Assembly (NCBI GenBank): GCA_963819845.1
Contig: CAWFXQ010000013.1
Location: 124,001-188,000 of the forward strand
DNA length: 64,000 bases
Reading direction: 5' to 3'
Source: DATAGF01 sp963819845
GTDB taxonomy: Bacteria; Actinomycetota; Thermoleophilia; Miltoncostaeales; Miltoncostaeaceae
Positions 25,127 to 33,482 of the stretch are shown one piece after another. How positions within the stretch are numbered: the stretch's first letter is position 1; every line of letters starts with the position of its first letter. The position numbers and the translations under genes were made by a program. The notes beneath the pieces are model-generated. The model was given only the letters and a program-made list of their open reading frames with translations, did not search any database and was not told the DNA's origin.

Positions 25127-26307
25127 GGCTCGTAGGGGGTCAGGGCCCAGCGCCGCTCGGGGAGCCGCGACCAGGGCTCGAGCTCCACGGCCCGCAGCAT
25201 CGCCTCGGGCCCCTGGGCGGCGCGCACCTGCCGGATCGCCTCGCGCGCCCGCGTCCGCCGCTCCTGGCCGGGGGAGGAGATGGCCGTGAGCTGGTGGCCC
25301 GCGACCGCCCCCGAGGCGTCGGCCCCGATCCACAGCTCGCTCACCGGGCCGGTGACGGCGCCGAGGTGGGGCAGGGCGGCCAGCGCGAGCCGGTCGGGGT
25401 CGGCGGTGGCCTCGCGCAGGGAGATGTCGCGCACCCACGACCCGCCGCCGGCCAGCCGGGCGTGCAGCGCGAGCGCCCGCAGGGCGGCGCCGCGACCGCG
25501 CGCGGCCCCCGCCAGCTCGCCCAGCAGGAGCCGGGCGGCGGCTTCGAGCGCCGGCAGCGAGCCCACCGGCTCGGGGAAGCAGAAGGCGGCGCGCAGAGGC
25601 GCCGGCGGCCGGCGCGGCCGCGGCGCCCGCCCCGGTTCCCCGCGCGCGAGGCGCCAGGCGGCGAGGCCGGGGAAGCCCAGGCGGTCGAGCGCCGCCGCCG
25701 CCGGGAGGGCGGCGATCTGGCCCATCGTGCGCAGGCCGAGGTCGTGCAGCGCGGCCACCAGGTCGGGGGGCAGGGGAAGGCGGTCGGCCGGCAGCGGGGC
25801 CAGGAACTCGGCGACGCCGTCACCCTCGATCACCAGCGGGCCCCCCCGCGGCGCCTCGCGCGCGGCCTGAAGGGCGGCGAACAGCGACGGCGCCGCCCCG
25901 ATGCGGCCGTCGGCCCCCACCGGCAGGGCGGCCCGCACCCGTCGCAGCACCGCGACCGGGCCGCCGTGCATCCGCAGCGTGCCGCGCGCGTCGAACGCGG
26001 CCCCGTCGAGGCCGATGGGCTCGACCGCGAACCCGTCGCCCTCGAGCCGCTCCACGAGCCGTTCGAGGGCCTGCGCGGCGGCGTCGGGGTCGGGCACCAC
26101 GAGGTCGAGCCGTGGGCAGCGGGCGAGCGCCTCGCCCACCCGCAGCCCGGGCCGCACCCCGGCCCCCTCCGCCGCCGGGGTGCAGAGCCCGACCACCTGG
26201 GGCGCCCCCGGCGCCGGCCCGAGCGCGACCGGCGCGTCGAGCGGCCGGCGCGCCTGGAGCAGCGCCACCAGCAGCGGCAGGCGGGGGACGTGGACGGCGA
26301 CGATCAT
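25123..26307 (-). CDS. imuB: ImuB, Y-family polymerase-like mutasome adaptor
   Basis: This 394-residue protein has the Y-family fold but lacks the catalytic acidic residues: the first motif reads V-H-V-P-R instead of the D-x-D/M-D-x-F-x-A of active polymerases. That is characteristic of ImuB, which links DnaE2 to the beta clamp in SOS mutagenesis. Helix-hairpin-helix regions (L-R-T-M-G-Q-I-A-A-L-P-A) and the little-finger region follow. A perfect LexA box ends one base before the ATG. No ImuA partner is seen beside it; instead the DUF6504 gene follows. dnaE2 lies about 5.5 kb away on the same strand with its own LexA box. Confidence 0.87.
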   Translation of the reverse strand: MIVAVHVPRLPLLVALLQARRPLDAPVALGPAPGAPQVVGLCTPAAEGAGVRPGLRVGEALARCPRLDLVVPDPDAAAQALERLVERLEGDGFAVEPIGLDGAAFDARGTLRMHGGPVAVLRRVRAALPVGADGRIGAAPSLFAALQAAREAPRGGPLVIEGDGVAEFLAPLPADRLPLPPDLVAALHDLGLRTMGQIAALPAAAALDRLGFPGLAAWRLARGEPGRAPRPRRPPAPLRAAFCFPEPVGSLPALEAAARLLLGELAGAARGRGAALRALALHARLAGGGSWVRDISLREATADPDRLALAALPHLGAVTGPVSELWIGADASGAVAGHQLTAISSPGQERRTRAREAIRQVRAAQGPEAMLRAVELEPWSRLPERRWALTPYEP

Positions 26308-26321
26308 CGAACATATGTTCG
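26308..26321 (-). promoter_or_regulatory. LexA (SOS) box of imuB
   Basis: The 14-base perfect palindrome CGAACATATGTTCG lies immediately upstream of the imuB ATG. It fits the actinobacterial LexA operator (CGAAC-N4-GTTCG) and matches the dnaE2 box in both sequence and position relative to the start codon. Confidence 0.92.
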
Positions 26322-26408
26322 CTCATGGCGCGGACGTCGGCAAGCGCGGCGAGCCGCCCGTCGGCCGAGGCGAACGCGTCAGGTCCGGGTCGGCCTCCCG
26401 GGCCCGCG

Positions 26409-27068
26409 TCACGCCCGGGACGACCCCCAGCGGTCGTCGTGGACCAGGGTCCGCCAGGGACGGCGGATCTTGGCCAGGGCGGGCGGGAGGCCGACGGGGA
26501 ACTCCTCCGGGTAGCCGAGCGGGGTGACCAGCGGCGCCTCGACCTCGGGCGGGATGCCGAGCAGCGCGCGGAACTCGTCCTCGACGAACAACTGGAAGAC
26601 CGACGGCACCGTCCCGAGGCCCTTGGCCCGGGCCGCGACCATGAGGTTCTCGAACAGGAAGCCGACCGACACCATGTCGGCGTCGCGCTCCCAGTCGCGG
26701 TCGGGGTCGGGCGGGTAGGCGTTGCGCGGCACGCGCAGGCCCACGATCCAGACCGGCGCCTTCGGGTAGGTGGCGAGGACATCGCGCGCGTAGCCGCGCG
26801 CCCACTCGGCGTGCTCCTCGGGGGTCGATCCCTCCTTGGCCGGCCGGGCGATGCGGAAGTACTCGCCGCCACCGCGGATGAAGAGATCGGCCAGCGCCGC
26901 GCGGATCGCGGGCTCCCGCACGACCAGGACGCTCCACGCCTGGGCCATCCCCCCGGTCGGGGCCAGCAGGGCGAGGCGCAGGACCTCGTCGAGGTCCTCG
27001 TCCGCCACCGGCCGGTCGGTGTAGCGGCGCACACTGCGGCGCTTGCGGATGGCTTCCAGGGCGTCCAT
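26409..27068 (-). CDS. Nitroreductase family protein
   Basis: The 219-residue FMN-dependent nitroreductase-fold protein opens M-D-A-L-E-A-I-R-K-R-R-S-V-R-R-Y, the usual FMN phosphate-binding start, and contains A-P-T-G-G-M-A-Q-A-W-S-V-L-V-V and the G-F-L-F-E-N-L-M-V-A-A-R-A-K-G-L-G-T helix. Such enzymes reduce nitro or quinone compounds or act as dehydrogenases using NAD(P)H. I start at the second ATG (27068) because GGAGG lies seven bases upstream of it, while the first ATG (27074) would be only one base from that site. It is divergent from the secreted propeller gene at 27110. Confidence 0.88.
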   Translation of the reverse strand: MDALEAIRKRRSVRRYTDRPVADEDLDEVLRLALLAPTGGMAQAWSVLVVREPAIRAALADLFIRGGGEYFRIARPAKEGSTPEEHAEWARGYARDVLATYPKAPVWIVGLRVPRNAYPPDPDRDWERDADMVSVGFLFENLMVAARAKGLGTVPSVFQLFVEDEFRALLGIPPEVEAPLVTPLGYPEEFPVGLPPALAKIRRPWRTLVHDDRWGSSRA

Positions 27069-27109
27069 TCTCATTCCTCCTCAGAGTCCGGGACAGACTA
27101 GGGGGCGCG

Positions 27110-28234
27110 ATGCGGGCGTGGGTGCTGGTCGCGGTGGCGCTGCTCGTCGGCGTCGCGCCCTGCGCTGCGGCGCCCACGGTCGTCCGGGGATGGCCGGTCT
27201 CGGCACCGGCGGGCTCCGTGCACCAGGGCCCCGGCGGGGGCGCGGTGGTGATCAGCTCGAGCGCTCTCGAGCTCAACGAGTACACCGTGGAGGCCTACCG
27301 GCTCGACGGGCGCCGTCGCTGGGTCAACACCGCGCGAGCGGGCTGCGGCAACTGCGACGAGGGCCTGCAACCCGCCCGGCGGCAGGCCGACGGCACCTAC
27401 GGCCTCATCGGCGTGACCGGCGACGATTATTGGTCGGTGAGCCAGGCCGGCCGCCGTGTGGGCGGCTGCACCGGGGCGGTGCTGCCGGACGGGACCTGCA
27501 TCGCGAGCGAGTTCCCGCGCCCGGCGCCGCGCTTCGACCCGCAGCCCGCCCTGGTGGCGCGGCGCGGGGGAGCGGCGCTGTGGAGCCTCGCCGAGCCGGG
27601 GCTCGTGTGGGCCCCCGAGTCCGACGTCGCCCCCTACGTGGTGCGCGACGGGACCGACACGGCCTACGCGGCGTACGCCCCCGAGACGGCCGACGGGCGC
27701 CTCGTGGCCGTCGATGCGGCGACCGGTGGGCTGCGCGCCCGGGTGCCCGGCAGCTTCAGGCTGATCGCCGCGACGGCCGATGCCGGCCTGGCGCTCCGGG
27801 GCAGCGCGCTCGTGGCCGTCGGTCCCGACGGCACCCAGCGCTGGTCCGCCCCCATCGGGCCTCCGTTCATCTTCCCGCAGGACGTGATCGTCAACCGGGC
27901 CCGCGCCCGGGTCTACGTCGGCCGGCGGGATGGGGACCGGTGGCGCACGACCGCGTTCTCGACCGCCGACGGGAGCGTGCTCTGGCGCAGCGCCGCCGGC
28001 GGCAGCGTGCGGCCGTTCTCGCTGGCCCAGGGAGGGCTCCTGCTGGCGGGGGTCGTGCAGGGCCGGACGAACGCGCTGCGGGCCCTCGGCCTCGACGGGG
28101 CGCCGCGCTGGACGTTCCGAACGGCCCACGCGGTCGTGGGCGCCCGCGAGCTCACCGGCCGGACCGTCGTGGTCGCGACCGACCGCGGGGACGCGCGGGG
28201 GCCGCTCTGGCGCATCGACCCCCTGCGCCGCTGA
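27110..28234 (+). CDS. Secreted PQQ-like beta-propeller protein
   Basis: The 374-residue protein has a signal peptide (residues 1-21) and blades of PQQ-like type, recognisable by the recurring Y-R-L-D-G-R-R-R-W-V, V-G-P-D-G-T-Q-R-W-S, T-A-D-G-S-V-L-W-R-S and G-L-D-G-A-P-R-W-T-F strands. Two cysteine pairs near residues 80 and 125-135 (C-G-N-C and G-G-C-T-G to G-T-C) may form disulfides outside the cell. No enzymatic residues are clear, so a scaffold or sensor role is likely. Confidence 0.78.
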   Translation: MRAWVLVAVALLVGVAPCAAAPTVVRGWPVSAPAGSVHQGPGGGAVVISSSALELNEYTVEAYRLDGRRRWVNTARAGCGNCDEGLQPARRQADGTYGLIGVTGDDYWSVSQAGRRVGGCTGAVLPDGTCIASEFPRPAPRFDPQPALVARRGGAALWSLAEPGLVWAPESDVAPYVVRDGTDTAYAAYAPETADGRLVAVDAATGGLRARVPGSFRLIAATADAGLALRGSALVAVGPDGTQRWSAPIGPPFIFPQDVIVNRARARVYVGRRDGDRWRTTAFSTADGSVLWRSAAGGSVRPFSLAQGGLLLAGVVQGRTNALRALGLDGAPRWTFRTAHAVVGARELTGRTVVVATDRGDARGPLWRIDPLRR

Positions 28235-28237
28235 GGA

Positions 28238-28648
28238 TCAGTCCTCGGGAGGGGGCCGCCGGGCGGCCTTGACCTGCGCGCGGCGCGCCTTGTCGGCCAG
28301 CCGGCGCTCCCGGGCGGAGCGCGAGGGGCGCGTCGGGCGGCGTGGGGGAGGGGCCGGGGAGAGGGCCTGCGCGACCCGCCGCTCCAGGCGCTCTACGACG
28401 ATCTCGCGGTTGCGCTCCCGGGAGCGGTCGGCCTGGCTGCTCAGCCGCAGCGGCCGGCGGTCGAGGCGCAACCCGGCCGCCAGGCGGGCGACGACGTCCT
28501 TCGGCAGGCCGTCCAGGTCGGCGGCCGTCAGCGTGAGGACGGCCCGCGTCTCGGCGTGGTCGCGCCGCTGGCCGCCGGGGCCCGAGGAGCGGGAGAAGGA
28601 CCACGTCCCGCGCCCGGCCAGCAGCGCGGCGACCTCCTCGGGGGTCAC
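28238..28648 (-). CDS. ArfB-like peptidyl-tRNA hydrolase (release-factor GGQ domain)
   Basis: The 136-residue protein holds the catalytic G-P-G-G-Q loop (GGQ at residues 25-27) preceded by S-F-S-R-S-S, with a basic C-terminal tail (R-R-P-T-R-P-S-R-S-A-R-E-R-R), the arrangement of ArfB/YaeJ ribosome-rescue factors that enter stalled ribosomes without a stop codon. After the loop the sequence is R-R-D-H-A-E-T, unlike the V-N-x-x-x-T of many release factors but plausible for an actinobacterial branch. The GTG start overlaps the stop of topoisomerase III (GTGA). Confidence 0.85.
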   Translation of the reverse strand: MTPEEVAALLAGRGTWSFSRSSGPGGQRRDHAETRAVLTLTAADLDGLPKDVVARLAAGLRLDRRPLRLSSQADRSRERNREIVVERLERRVAQALSPAPPPRRPTRPSRSARERRLADKARRAQVKAARRPPPED

Positions 28649-31167
28649 TTCGCGCCGGCGGGCACCTTGGGGGTCGCGGCCCGGGCCTCCTCGAGGCGGG
28701 CCGCGGCCTCCTCGCGCGTCACCTCGCCCTCGCGCCCCCTCTCCCGCTTCCAGATGACGAACCCGCAGCCCGGGTTCTTGCGGCTCTTCCAGCTCGTGCA
28801 GCCGTAGGCGCGGCTGTTCTCCACGATCTGGCCGCCGCAGCCGGGGGTGGGGCAGTCGCCGATCGGCTCCTTCGAGGCGGACGGCGCGGCGTTGGTCTCG
28901 CCCCGGGCCACCATCTCGGCGGCCGTCTCGGGGTCGACCTCGCCCTTCTGGCCGCGCACCTTCTTCCAGATGACGTAGCCGCACCCCGGCTCGGCGCGGC
29001 TCTTCCAGCTGGTGCAGCCGTAGCTCTTGGTGCGCTCCACGATCTGCCCGCCGCAGCCCTCGGTCGGGCAGGGGCCGATGACCTCGCGCTCGCCCTCCAG
29101 GTCCTTGCTCGACCGCCCGGCGGCGATGTGCTCCAGGGCCTCGTCGCGCGTGAGGGTCCTGCCGTTCCGCTGCTTCCAGAGCGTGTAGCCGCAGCCCGGG
29201 TCGTCCTTGCCGTGGTAGGTGTTGCAGCCGTAGCTCTTGGGGTACTCGACGATCTGGCCCTCGCAGCCCGGGGTGGGGCAGGGGGCCAGGGGCTCGCGCT
29301 CGATCCGCAGGTCGCCGCGCTCCTTGTCGGCGAACCAGGCGACCACCTCCCGCGTGAACCCGTCGATCTCGCGCCGGAAGTCGGCCGCCTGCTCCTCGCC
29401 CCGCTCGATGCGGTTGAGGCGCTGCTCCCAGCGGCCGGTCAGCTCGGCGCGGGTGAGCAGGTGGTCGCCCAGCATCTTCACCAGCCCCACGCCCTTCTCG
29501 GTGGCGCGCAGGCTGCGCCCCTCGCGCTCGATGTACTCGGCGCCGATCAGCCGCTCGATGGTCGCGGCCCGGGTGGCGGGCGTGCCGATGCCCGCGTCCT
29601 TCATGGCCTCGGCGGCCTCGTCGTCCTCGACGAGCTTGCCCGCGGTCTCCATGGCCCGCAGCAGCGTGCCCTCCGAGTAGCGCGCCGGCGGCTTGGTCTG
29701 CTTGGCCAGCGCCTCGGCCTGCGCGCAGCGCACCCTCTGGCCGACGGCCAGCGCCGGCAGGGCCTGCTCCTTCTCCTCGTCGCCCTTCTGGGCTCCCGGG
29801 GCGGGGTCCGCCTCCTGGCCGTAGGCGCTCCGCCACCCGGCCTCGATCAGGACCTTGCCCTTGCTGCGGAACAGGTGCTCGCCGACGCGCGTCTCCACCG
29901 TCGTGCGCTCGAAGCGCGCCGCCGGGTGGAAGACGGCCAGGAACCGTCGCGCGACCATGTCGTAGATCCGGCGCTCGTCGCGCCCGAGCCGCGCGAGGTC
30001 GTGGTCGCCCTCGGTGGGGATGATCGCGTGGTGGTCGGTGACCTTGGCGTCGCTGACCACCCGGCCCAGGGGGAGGCGGTCGAGCCCGAGCACGTAGCGC
30101 GCCGCGTCGGCGTACTCGGGCGCGGCCGCCCCGACGCCGCTCGCGACGCCCTTGAGCTGGCCGGCCATGTCGCCCGACAGGTAGCGCGAGTTGGTGCGCG
30201 GGTAGGTCAGCAGCTTGTGCTGGTCGTAGAGGGCCTGGGCGGCGCTCAGGGTGCGGGACGCCGAGAACCCGTGCCGGCTGTTCGCCTCGCGCTGAAGGGT
30301 CGTGAGGTCGTAGAGGAGGGGCGGCTGCTCGACCTGGGGCTTGGTCTCGAGCGACTCCACCACGCCGTCGGCGCCGCTCGCGGCCGCGGCGATCGCCTCG
30401 GCGGGGCCGGCCTCGGACAGCCGCGTCCTGGAGCCCTCGTGCCACAGGCCCGTGTAGGCCGACTCGGCCGAGACCTCGAAGCGCGCCTCGACCTCCCAGT
30501 AGTCCTCCGGGACGAAGGCGGCGATGGCCAGGTCGCGGTTGACGATCAGCGCGAGGGTGGGCGTCTGGACGCGGCCGAGCGAGAGCACCTTGCGCACCGA
30601 CCCGGCCTTGGTCGTGGCGGCGCGGGTGGCGTTCATGCCCACGAGCCAGTCGGCCTCGCTGCGGGCGCGGGCGGCGGCCTCGAGGGGCCGCATCGACTCG
30701 TCGTCGCGCAGCCCGTCGAAGGCCTCGCGGATGGCGCCGGCCGTCATCGAGCTGAACCACGCCCGCTTCACCGGCTTGTCCCGGGTCGCCGCCGGGGCGG
30801 TCTCGAGGATGAGCTTGAAGATGAGCTCGCCCTCGCGGCCGGCGTCGCACGCGTTGACGATCCGGTCAACCTCCGGGCGCTTCATGAGGGCGTGCAGCGA
30901 CTTGAGCTGCTTGGCCGCCCGGGGGTCCCGGGGCTGGTAGCGGAAGCTCTCGGGGAGGATCGGCAGGTCCTCGTAGCGCCACTTCTTGTAGCGGGCGTCG
31001 TAGGCCTCCGGGTCGACCTGCTCGACCAGGTGCCCGACAGCGTGGGCGACGATGGCGTCGGGCCCCTCCCAGTGGTCGCCGGACTTCTTGGCGGCGCCCC
31101 CGAAGAGGGCCTTCGCGACGTCCTGGGCGACGGACGGCTTCTCGCAGACGATCAGGGTTCGGGACAT
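28645..31167 (-). CDS. topB: DNA topoisomerase III with three C-terminal zinc-type repeats
   Basis: This 840-residue type IA topoisomerase has a Toprim domain at the N-terminus (L-I-V-C-E-K-P-S-V-A and C-D-A-G-R-E-G-E), the catalytic Tyr322 in L-L-T-Y-P-R-T-N-S, and a complete toroid (D-H-H-A-I-I-P-T-E). It would nick and rejoin single-stranded DNA to decatenate or unlink intermediates. From about residue 630 there are three copies of a C-P-T-x-G-C, then Y-G-C, then P-G-C-G-Y/F-x-I/L-W-K module (four or more cysteines each), likely zinc-binding. A Lys/Glu-rich tail ends the protein. It is coupled to the ArfB-like gene. Confidence 0.93.
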   Translation of the reverse strand: MSRTLIVCEKPSVAQDVAKALFGGAAKKSGDHWEGPDAIVAHAVGHLVEQVDPEAYDARYKKWRYEDLPILPESFRYQPRDPRAAKQLKSLHALMKRPEVDRIVNACDAGREGELIFKLILETAPAATRDKPVKRAWFSSMTAGAIREAFDGLRDDESMRPLEAAARARSEADWLVGMNATRAATTKAGSVRKVLSLGRVQTPTLALIVNRDLAIAAFVPEDYWEVEARFEVSAESAYTGLWHEGSRTRLSEAGPAEAIAAAASGADGVVESLETKPQVEQPPLLYDLTTLQREANSRHGFSASRTLSAAQALYDQHKLLTYPRTNSRYLSGDMAGQLKGVASGVGAAAPEYADAARYVLGLDRLPLGRVVSDAKVTDHHAIIPTEGDHDLARLGRDERRIYDMVARRFLAVFHPAARFERTTVETRVGEHLFRSKGKVLIEAGWRSAYGQEADPAPGAQKGDEEKEQALPALAVGQRVRCAQAEALAKQTKPPARYSEGTLLRAMETAGKLVEDDEAAEAMKDAGIGTPATRAATIERLIGAEYIEREGRSLRATEKGVGLVKMLGDHLLTRAELTGRWEQRLNRIERGEEQAADFRREIDGFTREVVAWFADKERGDLRIEREPLAPCPTPGCEGQIVEYPKSYGCNTYHGKDDPGCGYTLWKQRNGRTLTRDEALEHIAAGRSSKDLEGEREVIGPCPTEGCGGQIVERTKSYGCTSWKSRAEPGCGYVIWKKVRGQKGEVDPETAAEMVARGETNAAPSASKEPIGDCPTPGCGGQIVENSRAYGCTSWKSRKNPGCGFVIWKRERGREGEVTREEAAARLEEARAATPKVPAGAK

Positions 31168-31225
31168 TGGCGGGTGAGGTTAGCACCGGCCCCCGCGGGC
31201 TCGTCCAGGACCGCGAGGCCCGGTT

Positions 31226-32260
31226 TCACGGCCCTGAGACGACCGCCTGGACCCTTTGCCAGACCCGCTCCGGGACCGTCTTCAGCTCGCTGACGGCCTC
31301 GTCCAGCGCCACGTCGACCACCCGGTCGCCGCGCAGCGCGGCCATCCTCCCGAAGCCCCCCTCGGCCACCAGCTCGGCCGCCCTCATGCCGTAGCGCGTG
31401 GCGAGGGCGCGGTCGAACGCGATCGGCGTCCCGCCGCGCTGGACGTGCCCCAGGACGACGGCGCGCGCCTCGGCCCCTGTCTCGGCGGCGATGCGCTCGG
31501 CGAGCGCGTCGCCCACGCCGACCTCGGCGAGCTGCCGGTGCCCGAACTCGTCGACGGCGCCCTCGCCGGCCTCGTCGCCGAGCTCGACGCCCTCGCTCAC
31601 GACCACGATCGCATAGCCCCGCCCCCGCGCCCGACGCCCGCGGATGCGCTCGCAGACCGCCTGCACCGACGGCGGTCGCTCGGGGATCAGGATGGCGTGG
31701 GCGCCGCCCGCCAGGCCCGACTCCAGCGCGATCCAGCCGGCGTGCCGGCCCATCACCTCGACCACGATCACGCGGTCGTGCGACTCGGCGGTGGTGTGCA
31801 GCCGGTCGATGGCGTCGGTGGCGATCTGCACGGCGGTCCAGAAGCCGAACGTGTAGTCCGTGCCCGAGAGGTCGTTGTCGATCGTCTTCGGGACGCCCAC
31901 GACCGGGAGGCCGAGCTCGCCGTGCAGCCGCCGCGCCACCCCGAGCGTGTCCTCGCCGCCGATCGCCACCAGGGCGTCGAGGCCGAGGTCGGCGAACGCG
32001 CGCGCGCACTCCTCCCCGCCGCCCTCCTCCTTGAAGGGGTTGGTGCGCGAGCTGCCGAGGATCGTGCCCCCGCGGGTGAGGATGGGCCCGACGACGTCGC
32101 GGTCGAGGGGCGTGGTCTCACGGCGCAGCAGGCCGCGCCAGCCGCCGCGCAGGCCCACGTGGTCGTGCCCGTGGTCGCGGCCGCCGACGCGCACGACCGC
32201 CCGGATGACCGCGTTGAGGCCGGGGCAGTCGCCCCCGCCGGTGAGCACCGCGACGCGCAC
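31226..32260 (-). CDS. 6-phosphofructokinase, predicted pyrophosphate-dependent type
   Basis: The 344-residue protein is a group III phosphofructokinase: G-G-G-D-C-P-G-L-N-A-V-I-R at the start, P-K-T-I-D-N-D near residue 125, E-V-M-G-R-H-A-G-W and H-V-Q-R-G-G. It phosphorylates fructose 6-phosphate in glycolysis. In the phosphoryl-donor loop the sequence is G-G-E-D-T with Asp104 where ATP enzymes have Gly, a change tied to pyrophosphate use in this family. The start GTG 32260 gives the standard M-R-V-A-V-L-T-G-G-G opening, and TAGCCT stands seven bases before it on the minus strand. Confidence 0.92.
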   Translation of the reverse strand: MRVAVLTGGGDCPGLNAVIRAVVRVGGRDHGHDHVGLRGGWRGLLRRETTPLDRDVVGPILTRGGTILGSSRTNPFKEEGGGEECARAFADLGLDALVAIGGEDTLGVARRLHGELGLPVVGVPKTIDNDLSGTDYTFGFWTAVQIATDAIDRLHTTAESHDRVIVVEVMGRHAGWIALESGLAGGAHAILIPERPPSVQAVCERIRGRRARGRGYAIVVVSEGVELGDEAGEGAVDEFGHRQLAEVGVGDALAERIAAETGAEARAVVLGHVQRGGTPIAFDRALATRYGMRAAELVAEGGFGRMAALRGDRVVDVALDEAVSELKTVPERVWQRVQAVVSGP

Positions 32261-32270
32261 GGCGCGCAGG

Positions 32271-33161
32271 CTACCTCGCCCGGAGGCCCGCCACCGGGCC
32301 ACCGTCCTCGGGCCCGGCCGAGGCGCGCTGCACGAGGAGCGCCAGCGCCGCCGCCAGCGCCGCGCCGGCCACGGCGCTGGCGGCGGCCGCGGCCGCGAAC
32401 GTGGTCCGGTCGCCGGCGAACTCGACCAGGTCGATGCGGTCCTGCGTCGCGGCGGCCACCAGGGCGCCGAAGCCGACCGAGAGGGCAATGGCCAGCCCGC
32501 CGCCGGCGCGGGCCGCCCGGCCCGCCGCCGGCCCGCGGCGCGCCAGCTCGCCGGCTCCCGGGGCGGACGCGAGCACGGCCGCGACCAGCGCCGCCCACGC
32601 CACGGCAACCAGGTAGGCGCCCACCACGTCGCTGGGCCGGTGCCAGTCGAGCGCGATCACGGCCACCCCGACGCCCACGGCGTAGGCCGTCCCGACCAGT
32701 GTGGCGGCGACCCGCAGGGCCGGGGGCGACACCAGCACCAGCGCCATCGCGAGCGACATCGCGACGGTCACGTGGCCGCTCGGGTAGGTGCCGGCCTCCG
32801 GCCCCAGCGCCCCCGGCCGGTCCAGCGCGGCCTTCAGGTACTGGGTGGTGACGTTCGCGCCGAGGACGATGGCCCCGGCGCCGAGCGCCAGCCGTGGGCG
32901 CGCGCGCAGGAACGCGATCCCCATGATCGCCGCTCCGAGCAGGGCGAGGGAGGAGACGCTGATCGTGTCGAGCAGGTCGGAGGTCTCGTCGAAGGCCCGC
33001 GAGCCGGGGCCCAGGTCGCCCCTGGCCGCGTCGTCCAGGCTCCGGCCCGAGGCCGTGCGCACGGCCAGCAGGTAGACGGCCGCCACGCCGAGCGCGGCGG
33101 CGCCGGCGAGCGCGAGCAGCGCCCCGGCGGCGGGCGGGGCGGAGGAGCGGCGGGGCGGCAT
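32271..33161 (-). CDS. PAP2-family membrane phosphatase
   Basis: The 296-residue protein has about six to eight membrane helices and the PAP2 motifs K-A-A-L-D-R-P, Y-P-S-G-H and D-W-H-R-P-S-D, the catalytic signature of phosphatidate/undecaprenyl pyrophosphate-type phosphatases acting at the membrane surface. The C-terminal 80 residues add extra helices. I start at ATG 33161 because TACATT (33168-33173, minus strand) ends six bases upstream; a longer frame upstream is basic and not membrane-like. It follows the phosphofructokinase gene's start by 10 bases in the same direction of reading. Confidence 0.87.
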   Translation of the reverse strand: MPPRRSSAPPAAGALLALAGAAALGVAAVYLLAVRTASGRSLDDAARGDLGPGSRAFDETSDLLDTISVSSLALLGAAIMGIAFLRARPRLALGAGAIVLGANVTTQYLKAALDRPGALGPEAGTYPSGHVTVAMSLAMALVLVSPPALRVAATLVGTAYAVGVGVAVIALDWHRPSDVVGAYLVAVAWAALVAAVLASAPGAGELARRGPAAGRAARAGGGLAIALSVGFGALVAAATQDRIDLVEFAGDRTTFAAAAAASAVAGAALAAALALLVQRASAGPEDGGPVAGLRAR

Positions 33162-33230
33162 GCCCGGAATGTAGGGCCCGCCGCGGCGGGCCCGGCGTGG
33201 CCCGGGCTTGCGCCGGGGGGCCGGGGGCGC

Positions 33231-33482
33231 TTGCATTGCCCCACGGACCGGCTCCTCTCATCCCTCCCGGCCACGTTGCGCGGCCGCCTCGCCGCCGCCG
33301 CCGCCCTCGTCGCCGCCGCGGGCCTGGCCGTCTGGACACTCGCGCGCCGCCGCGCCCGCCGGGAGCAGCGGCGGGTCGCCGCGTCGGCCGCCGGCAACGG
33401 ATCGGTCAACCGGGTGGAGGAGGCCTCGCTGGAGTCGTTCCCGGCGTCCGACCCGCCGGGCTGGGGCGGCGCGGGCCTCTAG
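33231..33482 (+). CDS. Small single-pass membrane protein with ESFPASDPP tail
   Basis: The 83-residue frame has one membrane helix (about residues 20-36), a very basic R-R-R-A-R-R-E-Q-R-R stretch after it and ends with V-E-E-A-S-L-E-S-F-P-A-S-D-P-P-G-W. This E-S-F-P-A-S-D-P-P sequence recurs at the ends of many small bacterial proteins of unknown role, which makes the frame believable although it lacks an ATG or GTG start. TTG 33231 is the best available start. Its stop overlaps that of the converging gene at 33479 through CTAG. Confidence 0.6.
   Translation: MHCPTDRLLSSLPATLRGRLAAAAALVAAAGLAVWTLARRRARREQRRVAASAAGNGSVNRVEEASLESFPASDPPGWGGAGL

Noticed and set aside
31226..32608. Longer N-terminus for the phosphofructokinase
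   Set aside because: The extra 116 codons are low-complexity and overlap the PAP2 gene; GTG 32260 gives the family's normal start and has TAGCCT upstream.
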